This document shows positions 47,367 through 55,156 of a stretch of 64,000 nt of DNA, piece after piece (the first letter of the stretch is position 1; every line of letters begins with the position of its first letter). The position numbers were made by a program, and so were the translations under genes. Source of the stretch: an uncultured Pelagibacteraceae bacterium (GTDB lineage Bacteria > Pseudomonadota > Alphaproteobacteria > Pelagibacterales > Pelagibacteraceae); the NCBI GenBank assembly GCA_902551755.1, contig CACDEB010000003.1:58673-122672 (forward strand), written 5' to 3'. The notes beneath the pieces were generated by a model. It was not told the origin of the DNA and did no database searches. It saw nothing but the letters and a program-made list of their open reading frames with translations.

Positions 47367-48139
47367 TGAAAAAAGAAATTGAAAAAATTGCAGATAAGCT
47401 AGTTTATGCGTACAAAAGAAACAAACTTATAAATCCAATACCAATTAAGTTTACAAAAAATATTGAAAATGCCACAAAACTTAGAAAGCTCTGTGAGTCT
47501 AAAATAAATACAAAAGTGGTGGGTTTTAAAGCTGGTGGCACCGCCTTACCAGTATTAAAAAAATTAAAAGAAAAAAAACCTTTCTATTCTGCAATATTTA
47601 AAAATAATGTTTTAAAAAGTGGTAAAGGTGTAAAAATTAATCGTTCGACTTTAGGAATAGAGGTTGAGGTTGGATATTTAATTAGTAAAAAATTTTTTGA
47701 TAATAAACAAATAATTACAATGAAAAATGTGAGTAAATTCATTACTCATATGATGCCTTGCATTGAAATTGTTGGATACAGACAAAAAAAACAAGGAATA
47801 AAATTTTTAGGTGATTTAGCAAGCGATTTCGGTGCCAACATAAAGTTCTTAATTGGTGCAAAAAAAAAGTTTAGAAAGGTTAATATAGGAAATCTAAAAT
47901 GTAATATAAAAAATGTTAAAACTGGGAATGTAGTAAATGGAAATACTAATTCTGTTTATATTAACCCACTTAACTCCCTTCGATTTGTTCTAAATAAAAT
48001 GAGAAAAGATAGAGTAAAATTAGATACTAATTTTTTTGTATTTACAGGATCAACGGTAGGTGTTGTTCCTCTAAAAAATAGAGGCAATTACATAGCAAAT
48101 ATTGAAAAAATAGGAACTGTAAAATCTACAATTCGTTAA
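47366..48139 (+). CDS. 2-keto-4-pentenoate hydratase / fumarylacetoacetate hydrolase-like protein
   Basis: A 257-aa protein with the pattern of the MhpD/hydratase branch: VVGFKAGGTALPVLKKL, then GIEVEVGYLI, THMMPCIEIVGYR, LGDLASDFGANIKFLIG and FVFTGSTVGVVPL. The acidic residues of E.E and E normally bind a metal. It may hydrate or decarboxylate a 2-keto acid produced by the upstream dehydrogenases. The ATG at 47366 shares its A with the M23 stop (TGATG); a TTG just before it is less likely. Confidence 0.82.
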   Translation: MKKEIEKIADKLVYAYKRNKLINPIPIKFTKNIENATKLRKLCESKINTKVVGFKAGGTALPVLKKLKEKKPFYSAIFKNNVLKSGKGVKINRSTLGIEVEVGYLISKKFFDNKQIITMKNVSKFITHMMPCIEIVGYRQKKQGIKFLGDLASDFGANIKFLIGAKKKFRKVNIGNLKCNIKNVKTGNVVNGNTNSVYINPLNSLRFVLNKMRKDRVKLDTNFFVFTGSTVGVVPLKNRGNYIANIEKIGTVKSTIR

Positions 48140-48142
48140 TTA

Positions 48143-48280
48143 GTGGTGATCAAAAAAGTTTTAAAGAACAGTAAAATTGGAAAATACATAATCGCAGGAA
48201 GTTTTTTTTTCTTTTTAATCAAGGGAATAATTTGGTTAATAATTATTGCTCTAGCTTGGTTAGGTGTTGGAAAACTTTAA
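48143..48280 (+). CDS. Small membrane protein (45 aa), GTG start
   Basis: Directly after the hydratase, GTG at 48143 (or the next GTG at 48146) opens a 45-codon frame. It has a basic N-terminus (KKVLKNSKIGKY) and one long hydrophobic helix containing GIIWLIIIALAWLGVGK. No family is recognised. It stops three bases before the convergent monooxygenase-like gene ends. The amphipathic basic-helix design is typical of small bacterial membrane proteins. Confidence 0.55.
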   Translation: MVIKKVLKNSKIGKYIIAGSFFFFLIKGIIWLIIIALAWLGVGKL

Positions 48281-48283
48281 AAT

Positions 48284-48586
48284 CTAAAGAACTACCTCAA
48301 AACCTTCAAAATTTGGGTGACCCAAGTACAATCCACTATGTTGACCAGAATTTTTATGAGCTAGCCTAAATGCCTCAGATTTTGTCCAGTTAATAAAATC
48401 ATTTTTTGAGTTCCAAATACTGTGTGATGCATATAAAGTATACTCATGATTTGTTTCACCTTTAACTAAATGAAATTCTTTAAATCCAGGCACATCATTT
48501 AAATGCGTATCTCTATTTTTCCAAACTTCCTCGAATTCTTTTTCTTTTCCAAGAACAATCTTAAAACGATTCATTGCTATAAACAT
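48284..48586 (-). CDS. ABM/HmoA-like monooxygenase domain protein
   Basis: A 100-aa ferredoxin-like-fold protein with NRFKIVLGKEKEFEEVWKNR at the N-terminus, GFKEFHLVKG, SHSIWNSKNDFINWTKS, and an EAFRLAHKN helix. This matches antibiotic-biosynthesis monooxygenase and heme-degrading HmoA/IsdG-type domains. Heme degradation is possible: asparagine near residue 6, the tryptophan region and a histidine (AHKN) are present. ATG at 48574 is an alternative start. Confidence 0.72.
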   Translation of the reverse strand: MFIAMNRFKIVLGKEKEFEEVWKNRDTHLNDVPGFKEFHLVKGETNHEYTLYASHSIWNSKNDFINWTKSEAFRLAHKNSGQHSGLYLGHPNFEGFEVVL

Positions 48587-48662
48587 AATTCAATATATTA
48601 ATTCTATTAGAAGTTTAAAAGTTTAAATGGTGTGACACTCTGATGCTTAAATAAAAAATCAA

Positions 48663-48680
48663 AGTTTATATATATAAACT
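48663..48680. promoter_or_regulatory. 18-bp perfect palindrome before the 68-aa exported protein gene
   Basis: AGTTTATATATATAAACT is its own reverse complement. It lies 15 bases before the ATG at 48696, next to a good ribosome site (AAAGGATAATT). It could include a -10 box (TATATA) or serve as an operator. A 5' hairpin in the mRNA is another reading. Confidence 0.4.
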
Positions 48681-48695
48681 AACAAAAGGATAATT

Positions 48696-48902
48696 ATGAA
48701 AAAGTTATATCTAATTTTATCAATTTTGCTATTTACAAGTTCTGCATTTGCAGGTTCTTGTCCAATGATGGCAAAAGGAGTTGATGCAAAGATTGCAGAA
48801 GCTCAGGAACTTAGAGATGCTGGAGTGAAAGCTCACGAAAGTGGTGATCACGCTAAGTCAGAGGAATTACTTAGTAAAGCATTAGGAATGTTTAAAGGAT
48901 AA
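48696..48902 (+). CDS. Small exported protein (68 aa), unknown function
   Basis: The product has a signal peptide (LILSILLFTSSAFA), then GSCPMMAKGVDAKIAEAQEL and a helical second half with alternating charges (RDAGVKAHESGDHAKSEELLSKALGMF) like a single tetratricopeptide helix pair. The mature protein is about 50 aa and has a CPMM motif that could bind metal. It has its own ribosome site and terminator, so it is a monocistronic unit and may be abundant. Confidence 0.75.
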   Translation: MKKLYLILSILLFTSSAFAGSCPMMAKGVDAKIAEAQELRDAGVKAHESGDHAKSEELLSKALGMFKG

Positions 48903-48911
48903 ATTTAATCA

Positions 48912-48940
48912 AGGGGTGTTTAAAAACACCCCTATTTATT
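48912..48940 (+). terminator. Hairpin terminator after the 68-aa gene
   Basis: AGGGGTGTT (48912-48920) and AACACCCCT (48925-48933) form a perfect 9-bp stem with a 4-base loop, followed by ATTTATTATT. The U-tract is imperfect, but the GC-rich stem stands out in this AT-rich genome. Confidence 0.75.
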
Positions 48941-48941
48941 A

Positions 48942-49055
48942 TTACCTATTTTTCTTTTTTTCTTTTTTGAGTTTTCTTTTCTCTTTAAAAGATAATCTGG
49001 GTTTTTTCATTACACTTGAATCTTTGAAAGACTTTCCACTATATCTTTTGGACAT
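48942..49055 (-). CDS. Small highly basic protein (37 aa)
   Basis: The frame starts ATG at 49055 and encodes MSKRYSGKSFKDSSVMKKPR and then a second half made almost wholly of K, R and E (EKRKLKKEKKKNR). It has no hydrophobic stretch. It may bind nucleic acid or the ribosome, but function is unknown. A short open frame in AT-rich sequence can arise by chance, so confidence is moderate. It lies 18 bases upstream... of nothing on its strand, ending at the terminator of the neighbouring plus-strand gene. Confidence 0.45.
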   Translation of the reverse strand: MSKRYSGKSFKDSSVMKKPRLSFKEKRKLKKEKKKNR

Positions 49056-49073
49056 TTTTGAACAAAATAGTTT

Positions 49074-50801
49074 TTAATTATACTTTGACAACCATAATGT
49101 CTCATATGGTTTAAGTTCATATTTACTATTTATTTTTGTTTTACTCAATAAATTTTTACATTTTTTAAATTTATAATTAAAATCAAACTTTTGGTGTTTT
49201 GAGGACAAATTGGTTAAATTATATATAATCTGTTTTTTATCTAAACTTGTTCTTTTAAAACAAAATACTTTTTTTCCCATATTTAAATTTTCTCTTTTAG
49301 CATTAGGGTGAAAAGCTTTATTTTTTTTCTTAATAGATATTAATTTCATAATTTTTTGATAAAATGCACTTTGCTTAGAATTTTTATCTTTTAGTAAAGT
49401 TTCTAATCTTTTTTTATTCCATTTATATCTATTTAGATCTCTTTTATTACCAGAAATAATATACTTATATTCATCGTTTGAAGTTCCAAATATAGAGTTA
49501 AAATAAATTGCTGGAATTCCCTCGAATGCAATCATAATAGCATGTGCAGATATATATCTCTCTAAGAAGTATTTTCCTCTTAAGTCATAATCAGTTTTTT
49601 GAAAAGCATTAAAAAGTGTAATATTTGCCTCGTATACCTTTTTTGATGAATTTTGAACTTTCCTGTATGACAATTGTCCACCATTTTTTTTTATACGTTT
49701 AAAAAATTTTGACAAATTTTTCTTATTTAAATATCCTTCAACTGGTCTCATACCTATCCCATCATGTGAGGCAATAAAATTTAAATAATTATTACCAATC
49801 TTTGTTTGTGGAAGATTTTTGCTCCATTTATTTAAATATGTGCTATCTTCAAATAGAAAAGAATGAACTAATAATGGTGGTAAAGAAAAATTATAGATCC
49901 AATGAGACTCATTATTTCTTATCCCAAAATAACTTAAGTTTTCATTTTCTGGTAAATTAGTTTCTGTAATAATTATTGGTTTTAATTTAAGAGAATTACA
50001 AACTATCCTCAACAATCTTATAATTTCATGAGTTTCTTTTAAATTAATACATTTTGATCCACTTTTTTTCCATAAATACGCAATTGCATCTAATCTAAAA
50101 ATAGTGACTCCATGATTTACTAAATTAATCATTATCTTTATGAACCTTAGTAGGACCTTTGGATTTCTAAAATTAAGATCAATTTGGTCATCACTAAATG
50201 TCCTCCATATAAGATTATTTTTTTTAAAAATGCTTACTTTTTTAAGTAATCTATTTTCTCGGGGTCTTACAACTTTAGAAATATCAAATTTTTTATTAAC
50301 TATTAAAAAATAATCTTTACCTGGTGATTTGTTCGTCAAAAAATTTTTAAACCACAAACCTTTTGAAGAAGCATGATTAATTACAACATCTGCCATAATA
50401 GAAGTCGTTTTTGACAGGCTAGAAATATCAGACCAATTCCCCAATTTTTTATCTACTTGATAATGATCTTTTACTGCAAATCCACTATCGCTACTTGATG
50501 GATAGAAGGGAAGAAAATGAATTACTTCAAAAAATTGATCCAATTTTTTTTTATAAAATTTTTTAAAAATCTTAATTGTTTTTTCTTTACTACTATTTAA
50601 CAAGCTATCTCCATAGCAAATTAAAACTGAAGTTTTTTCTGATATTTTTAATTTTTTTGTTTTTTTCCCGAATTTATTACAATTATTTATAATTTGAAAA
50701 ATTTCATCAGCAAATATACTAAGTTCTTTTTTTAATTTAGTTGATTTGTAAATAAAATTTAATTTCCTTTTTATATCTTTTTTACTTTGCTGAGATAACA
50801 T
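49074..50801 (-). CDS. GH13 sugar phosphorylase, probably glucosylglycerate phosphorylase
   Basis: A 575-aa alpha-amylase-fold enzyme of the sucrose phosphorylase type (GH13_18). It shows HFLPFYPSSSDSGFAVKDHYQVD, MADVVINHASSKGLWF, the nucleophile region TIFRLDAIAYLWKK, the acid/base ITETNLPENE and FIASHDGIGMRPVEG. Such enzymes phosphorolyse sucrose or glucosylglycerate to glucose-1-phosphate. The adjoining synthase and phosphatase genes for glucosylglycerate make that the likely substrate. The call rests on context for specificity. Confidence 0.85.
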   Translation of the reverse strand: MLSQQSKKDIKRKLNFIYKSTKLKKELSIFADEIFQIINNCNKFGKKTKKLKISEKTSVLICYGDSLLNSSKEKTIKIFKKFYKKKLDQFFEVIHFLPFYPSSSDSGFAVKDHYQVDKKLGNWSDISSLSKTTSIMADVVINHASSKGLWFKNFLTNKSPGKDYFLIVNKKFDISKVVRPRENRLLKKVSIFKKNNLIWRTFSDDQIDLNFRNPKVLLRFIKIMINLVNHGVTIFRLDAIAYLWKKSGSKCINLKETHEIIRLLRIVCNSLKLKPIIITETNLPENENLSYFGIRNNESHWIYNFSLPPLLVHSFLFEDSTYLNKWSKNLPQTKIGNNYLNFIASHDGIGMRPVEGYLNKKNLSKFFKRIKKNGGQLSYRKVQNSSKKVYEANITLFNAFQKTDYDLRGKYFLERYISAHAIMIAFEGIPAIYFNSIFGTSNDEYKYIISGNKRDLNRYKWNKKRLETLLKDKNSKQSAFYQKIMKLISIKKKNKAFHPNAKRENLNMGKKVFCFKRTSLDKKQIIYNLTNLSSKHQKFDFNYKFKKCKNLLSKTKINSKYELKPYETLWLSKYN

Positions 50802-52021
50802 TAAGAGTTGTCTTTGTTATCTTCACTAACAGCTTTGTTTAGTTTGGTGAGAAAATCTGGTATAGCACTTTTCACTCTGCTCCATGTTGGTATAAATGGC
50901 GTATCCATAGGATTTACATAAAAATCGTCTCCTGCTTTCATTATATTTATAGCAAATAATTCAACTGCTTTTTCTTCAGTGTGTGAGTCAAATTTGAGAC
51001 CGTTCATTGTTGCATCACTTCTATAAATATCTATCATATCTAAAGCGCATCTATAATAAGTAGCCTTCAAAGATCTAAATGTTTCTCTACTAAATGAATT
51101 TCCTTGTGTTGCTAATTTCTTAATAAACGTTTTAATAATATCTATAGACATTTTGGATAATCCTTTAGTTTCGTCATCTAAAGAAAGATCTTGATGTTTG
51201 TGATCATAAGTATCTGCTAAATCAACTTGACAAATGTTGTTTGGTGAAAAATTTCTTTGCATTTCAGATAAAACACCAACTTCTATACCCCAATCTGAAG
51301 AAATCCTTAACTCTGATAAAACATTTCTTCTAAATGAAAATTCACCGGATAAGGGATACTTAAATGACTTCATAAATTGTAGATATTCACTGCTGCCAAT
51401 TGTTTTTTCTAAAGCAATCAACAATGGCGCAACAAGAAGTCTTGCAACTCTTCCATTCATTTTTTCATTAGCTATCCTAGGATAAAATCCTTTACAAAAT
51501 TCAAAATTAAAAACTGGATTTACAACTGGATAAAAAAGTTTTGCAAGCATCCTTCTATCATAAGTTTTTATATCACAGTCATGAAGAGCAACTGATCTAG
51601 CTGTATCTCTTGCAATAGACATCCCTAAACAATACCAAACATTTCTACCTTTGCCTGGTTGATTTGGCGCTAGGTTTTTTTCCTTAAGTTCTTCGTCTAA
51701 TTTTAAGAGTCTTGGTCCATCATTCCACAAAATAGTAAAATCAGTTTTAAGTTTTTTAAAAAATTTCCATGCATCTTTTGCCTGACTTTTGTTTGCTTTA
51801 TCTAAACCAATAATAATATGATTTAAATATTTTGTTTTACTTATTTCGCTGACAATTTTTGGGAGAGCTTCTCCTTCTATTTCTGAGTAAAGGCATGGTA
51901 ATATCAATTCCATTTTTCTTTCTTTCGAAAATTCTAATAATTCTTTTTCAATTTCATCAGTAGATTTAGTCTTAAAATCATGAAGAGTAGAAACTATACC
52001 GTTTTGAGAAAAATCACCCAT
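50801..52021 (-). CDS. gpgS: Glucosyl-3-phosphoglycerate synthase
   Basis: A 406-aa GT81-type glycosyltransferase. It uses an NDP-glucose donor and 3-phosphoglycerate to make glucosyl-3-phosphoglycerate. ILPCLYSEIEGEALPKI opens the GT-A fold, the PGKGRNVWYCLG motif follows, and HDCDIKTYDRR holds the metal-binding DXD-type motif. A long C-terminal region includes FSRETFRSLKATYYRCALDMI. It is co-directional with the phosphatase (17-base gap) and phosphorylase (1-base overlap). Confidence 0.9.
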   Translation of the reverse strand: MGDFSQNGIVSTLHDFKTKSTDEIEKELLEFSKERKMELILPCLYSEIEGEALPKIVSEISKTKYLNHIIIGLDKANKSQAKDAWKFFKKLKTDFTILWNDGPRLLKLDEELKEKNLAPNQPGKGRNVWYCLGMSIARDTARSVALHDCDIKTYDRRMLAKLFYPVVNPVFNFEFCKGFYPRIANEKMNGRVARLLVAPLLIALEKTIGSSEYLQFMKSFKYPLSGEFSFRRNVLSELRISSDWGIEVGVLSEMQRNFSPNNICQVDLADTYDHKHQDLSLDDETKGLSKMSIDIIKTFIKKLATQGNSFSRETFRSLKATYYRCALDMIDIYRSDATMNGLKFDSHTEEKAVELFAINIMKAGDDFYVNPMDTPFIPTWSRVKSAIPDFLTKLNKAVSEDNKDNS

Positions 52022-52038
52022 ATCTTAGTTTAATAACA

Positions 52039-52833
52039 TTATTGAATTTTTTCCAGCGCCATTTTGACAACCTCTTCCCACCCCTCTGGAGCGGGCTTTT
52101 TAGAAACTAAACAATTTTTTATATTCAAAGTATCTAACTTAAACTTTTCATTAAAAACCAAACACGCTATGTCACTATTTTTAAGCATATCTAGGTCATT
52201 AAAATTATCCCCAACTCCTATTATTTTTAATTCTTGTTTTTCAGTTTTCTCGAAAATTCTTTTTACTTTTTTCATTGCAGAAGACTTGCTGACATTGTCA
52301 GAAAGATTGATAACACGACCACCCTCTTGCATTGCTAAACCCATATCAGAAACTAATTTAAATAAATTATTTTTTTCTATCTTGTTTCCTTGAAATATAA
52401 GAGGCACTGAAAATTCTCTGTCAGATGCATAACTTAATTGTTTCTCAGATAAACCAAAAATTTTAAGCTGTTCATCTTTTTTAAGTTTTAATACAAACTT
52501 ACATTTTGAAATAAATTCTTTTGGGATCTTTTTTAAGAAGACATTTAATATTTCATCTTTATCTCTACTAAGTATAATTTTCTCAGGAAAATCTGAGTTA
52601 ATTAAGTTCATCTTGTATATAGCAGCACCATTTTCAGCAATAAAAGGAAGTTCTTCCTTTAGCTCGTCACAAAAATTTAAGATCTCAGTTTTTGTTTTAC
52701 TTGAGTTAGGTATTATAGATATGTTTTTAGATAGTAAATTTTTAATGTATTGCCTTATACTTTCAAATTCAAATGTTTCACTATGCAACAAAGTTCCGTC
52801 TAAATCAGTAAATATAATTATCTTTGAAATCAT
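52039..52833 (-). CDS. Mannosyl/glucosyl-3-phosphoglycerate phosphatase (HAD superfamily)
   Basis: A 264-aa HAD phosphatase of the Cof/MPGP type. The nucleophile motif is IFTDLDGTLLHSE (7-19), IPNSSKTKTEI holds motif 2, and GVGDNFNDLDMLKNSDIA is motif 4. MPGP-family members remove phosphate from mannosyl- or glucosyl-3-phosphoglycerate. With GpgS next door, the product is most likely glucosylglycerate. Confidence 0.88.
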   Translation of the reverse strand: MISKIIIFTDLDGTLLHSETFEFESIRQYIKNLLSKNISIIPNSSKTKTEILNFCDELKEELPFIAENGAAIYKMNLINSDFPEKIILSRDKDEILNVFLKKIPKEFISKCKFVLKLKKDEQLKIFGLSEKQLSYASDREFSVPLIFQGNKIEKNNLFKLVSDMGLAMQEGGRVINLSDNVSKSSAMKKVKRIFEKTEKQELKIIGVGDNFNDLDMLKNSDIACLVFNEKFKLDTLNIKNCLVSKKPAPEGWEEVVKMALEKIQ

Positions 52834-52866
52834 TTAATATACGACTAAGAATTTATTTGGTTAAAC

Positions 52867-54312
52867 TTAGATATCAACAATTAAAGTATCTTTTGAACCG
52901 CCGCCTTGTGAGCTATTTACTATTGTGCTGCCTTTTCTTAATGCAACTCTTGTCAAACCGCCAGTTGTTACATATGTAGATTTTCCACTAAGTACAAATG
53001 GTCTTAGGTCAAGATGCCTTGGTTCAATATCATTTTTGGTAATTGTTGGGGCAGTAGATAAAATTTCTAAAGGTTGAGCTATAAATTCTCTCGGGTTTTT
53101 TTTAATTTTTGCAATTACTTCTTCTCTTTCTTTTTGCGGTGCCTTTGGACCAATCATTATTCCATATCCACCAGATGCATTTGCAGGTTTTACTACTAAT
53201 TTTGATATGTTGTCTATTACATAATCCATTTGGATCTTGTCATGACATAAATAAGTTTCAACTTGATTTAAAATTGGTTGTTCCCCTAAATAATAAACTA
53301 TCATTTTATTGACGTATGAATAAACAACCTTATCATCAGCAACACCAGTTCCTATGGCATTTAAAATTCCAACGTTCCCTTTTCTCCAGGCTTTGAATAA
53401 ACCAGGAACACCTATAACTGATCCTTTATAGAATGCTTTTGGATCCAAAAAAGTATCATCTAAACGTCTATATATACAATCAACTCTTAAGGGACCTTTA
53501 ACAGTCTTCATGTAAACTATATCATTTTCCACAAAAAGATCTTTCCCCTCTACTAATGCAATACCCATTTGTTCAGCTAAATAGGAATGCTCAAAGTACG
53601 CAGAATTATAAATGCCTGGAGTTAAAACAACCATGTGAGGATCTTTTGTTTTTTTTGGAATACACTCTCTCATACAATTAAATAACTTATTTGTATAAAT
53701 ACTAATGGATGCAACCTTGTATCTTGTAAATAGTTCCGGAAAAACATCTCTCATTACCATTCTATTCTCAAGCATATAAGACACACCTGAGGGAACTCTT
53801 AGGTTATCTTCTAGAACTAAATAATCACCAGATTTATTTCTTATTAAATCTACCCCTGAAATATTTGACCATGCTTTATATTTCGGAGAAAAACCCTCAC
53901 ATTCTTTTACATAATAAGGTGATTTAAATATTATTTCTTTTGGGATAACATTGTCCTTAAATATTTTTTTATTGTTGTAAACATCATCTATAAACAAATT
54001 AAGAGCTTTTACTCGTTGCTGTAATCCTTTTGAAACTTTATTCCATTGAGTTCTTGGAATTATTCGAGGAATTATATCCAATGGCCATTTTTTTTCTTCT
54101 GCCCTGTTATTTGCAGCGTACACTCTAAAATTAATTCCTCTTGCACTTATAGTGCTTTGGCAATTTTTTTCGATTTCTTGAAGTTTTTCTTTCCCATATC
54201 TTTCTAGAATATTTGAAATTATTGTTGCATGTTTACGGAGCTTATTATCCTCTGTAAAATATCCATCGTAAGCATATTTAGCATTATAATTTTTCCACAA
54301 TTTATTGACCAT
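52867..54312 (-). CDS. Circularly permuted ATP-grasp family protein
   Basis: A 481-aa protein of the CP_ATP-grasp (DUF404/DUF407) group. Features are WPLDIIPRIIPRTQWNKVSKGLQQR, FKSPYYVKECEGFSPKYKAW, the acidic LVLEDNLRVPSGVSYMLENR, and VKPANASGGYGIMIGPKA. ATP-grasp enzymes form amide or ester bonds through acyl-phosphates. In Anbu operons it is usually followed by an alpha-E gene and a transglutaminase; neither is here. Instead the glucosylglycerate genes follow, 33 bases on, and anbu is divergent. Confidence 0.9.
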   Translation of the reverse strand: MVNKLWKNYNAKYAYDGYFTEDNKLRKHATIISNILERYGKEKLQEIEKNCQSTISARGINFRVYAANNRAEEKKWPLDIIPRIIPRTQWNKVSKGLQQRVKALNLFIDDVYNNKKIFKDNVIPKEIIFKSPYYVKECEGFSPKYKAWSNISGVDLIRNKSGDYLVLEDNLRVPSGVSYMLENRMVMRDVFPELFTRYKVASISIYTNKLFNCMRECIPKKTKDPHMVVLTPGIYNSAYFEHSYLAEQMGIALVEGKDLFVENDIVYMKTVKGPLRVDCIYRRLDDTFLDPKAFYKGSVIGVPGLFKAWRKGNVGILNAIGTGVADDKVVYSYVNKMIVYYLGEQPILNQVETYLCHDKIQMDYVIDNISKLVVKPANASGGYGIMIGPKAPQKEREEVIAKIKKNPREFIAQPLEILSTAPTITKNDIEPRHLDLRPFVLSGKSTYVTTGGLTRVALRKGSTIVNSSQGGGSKDTLIVDI

Positions 54313-54359
54313 TTTAATAGCTTTTAACAGTTAAACATATTATGCAAATGCATTTTAGA

Positions 54360-54377
54360 TATATCAGATATGATATA
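54360..54377. promoter_or_regulatory. Inverted repeat between ATP-grasp and anbu genes
   Basis: TATATCA (54360-54366) and TGATATA (54371-54377) form a perfect 7-bp inverted repeat with a 4-base spacer. It sits midway in the 111-base gap between the divergent starts, a natural place for a shared operator. AT-rich composition makes chance repeats common, so this is tentative. Confidence 0.3.
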
Positions 54378-54423
54378 AATCGATTATAAATACGTCGTTT
54401 AATTAAATAATACATATAAATAT

Positions 54424-55146
54424 ATGACTTACTGCATAGGGATTAAAACAAAAGAAGGCATAATAGTAGCATCAGATAGTCGAACCAATGCTGGTTTTGA
54501 TAATGTAAATATTTACTCAAAAATGTTTACATATGATGTTGGTGATAGAACTATATTAATAGTAACTTCAGGAAACCTTGGAACGTCACAAGCAGTTTAT
54601 AAATCTATAGAAAAAGATCTTAAAGATAATTCTGGTAAGAAAAATCTTTCTTCATGTGAGGATTTTGATCAAATTGCAAAATATGTAGGGTCTTTAAACC
54701 TTAAACATTCCTCTCCAAAGGGAATGAATACAGATACAGTATTGCTGGGTTCAACTTTTATTGTTGGAGGTCAAATCAAAGGTCAACCTATGGAGTTATT
54801 TTTAGTATACCCACAGGGAAATTATATAAAGCCAGCAGACAGTAAACCTTACCTAGTAATTGGAGAAGTTAAATACGGAAAACCAATATTAGACAGAGTA
54901 ATAACTCCAGATGTAAAATTAGGTGATGCCTCTAGATGTGCACTTATTTCTATGGACTCAACTTTAAAAAGTGATTTGACTGTTGGTCCACCAATTGATT
55001 TTGTGGTGTATAAAAAAGACCAATTTAAAATTGCATCTCAAAAATGTTTAAATTTAAATGATGAAGAATTTTTAAAGATGACAAATGAATGGTCTGAAGG
55101 AATTTTAAAAGTTTTTAAATCATTCCCAAGATTTGATTGGGAATAA
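54424..55146 (+). CDS. Anbu, proteasome-type peptidase (ancestral beta subunit)
   Basis: A 240-aa Ntn-hydrolase-fold protein. The N-terminus is MTYCIGIKTKEGIIVASDSR; after Met removal the threonine would be the nucleophile. ASDSRT, then TILIVTSGNLGTSQ, KGMNTDTVLLGSTFIVGGQ and CALISMDSTLKSDLTVGPPID are typical of Anbu (also called peptidase, proteasome-type). Anbu forms open helical rings in the cytoplasm; its substrate is unclear. It is followed 10 bases on by a TAXI-type protein gene. Confidence 0.92.
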   Translation: MTYCIGIKTKEGIIVASDSRTNAGFDNVNIYSKMFTYDVGDRTILIVTSGNLGTSQAVYKSIEKDLKDNSGKKNLSSCEDFDQIAKYVGSLNLKHSSPKGMNTDTVLLGSTFIVGGQIKGQPMELFLVYPQGNYIKPADSKPYLVIGEVKYGKPILDRVITPDVKLGDASRCALISMDSTLKSDLTVGPPIDFVVYKKDQFKIASQKCLNLNDEEFLKMTNEWSEGILKVFKSFPRFDWE

Positions 55147-55156
55147 TTTCTAGTTT

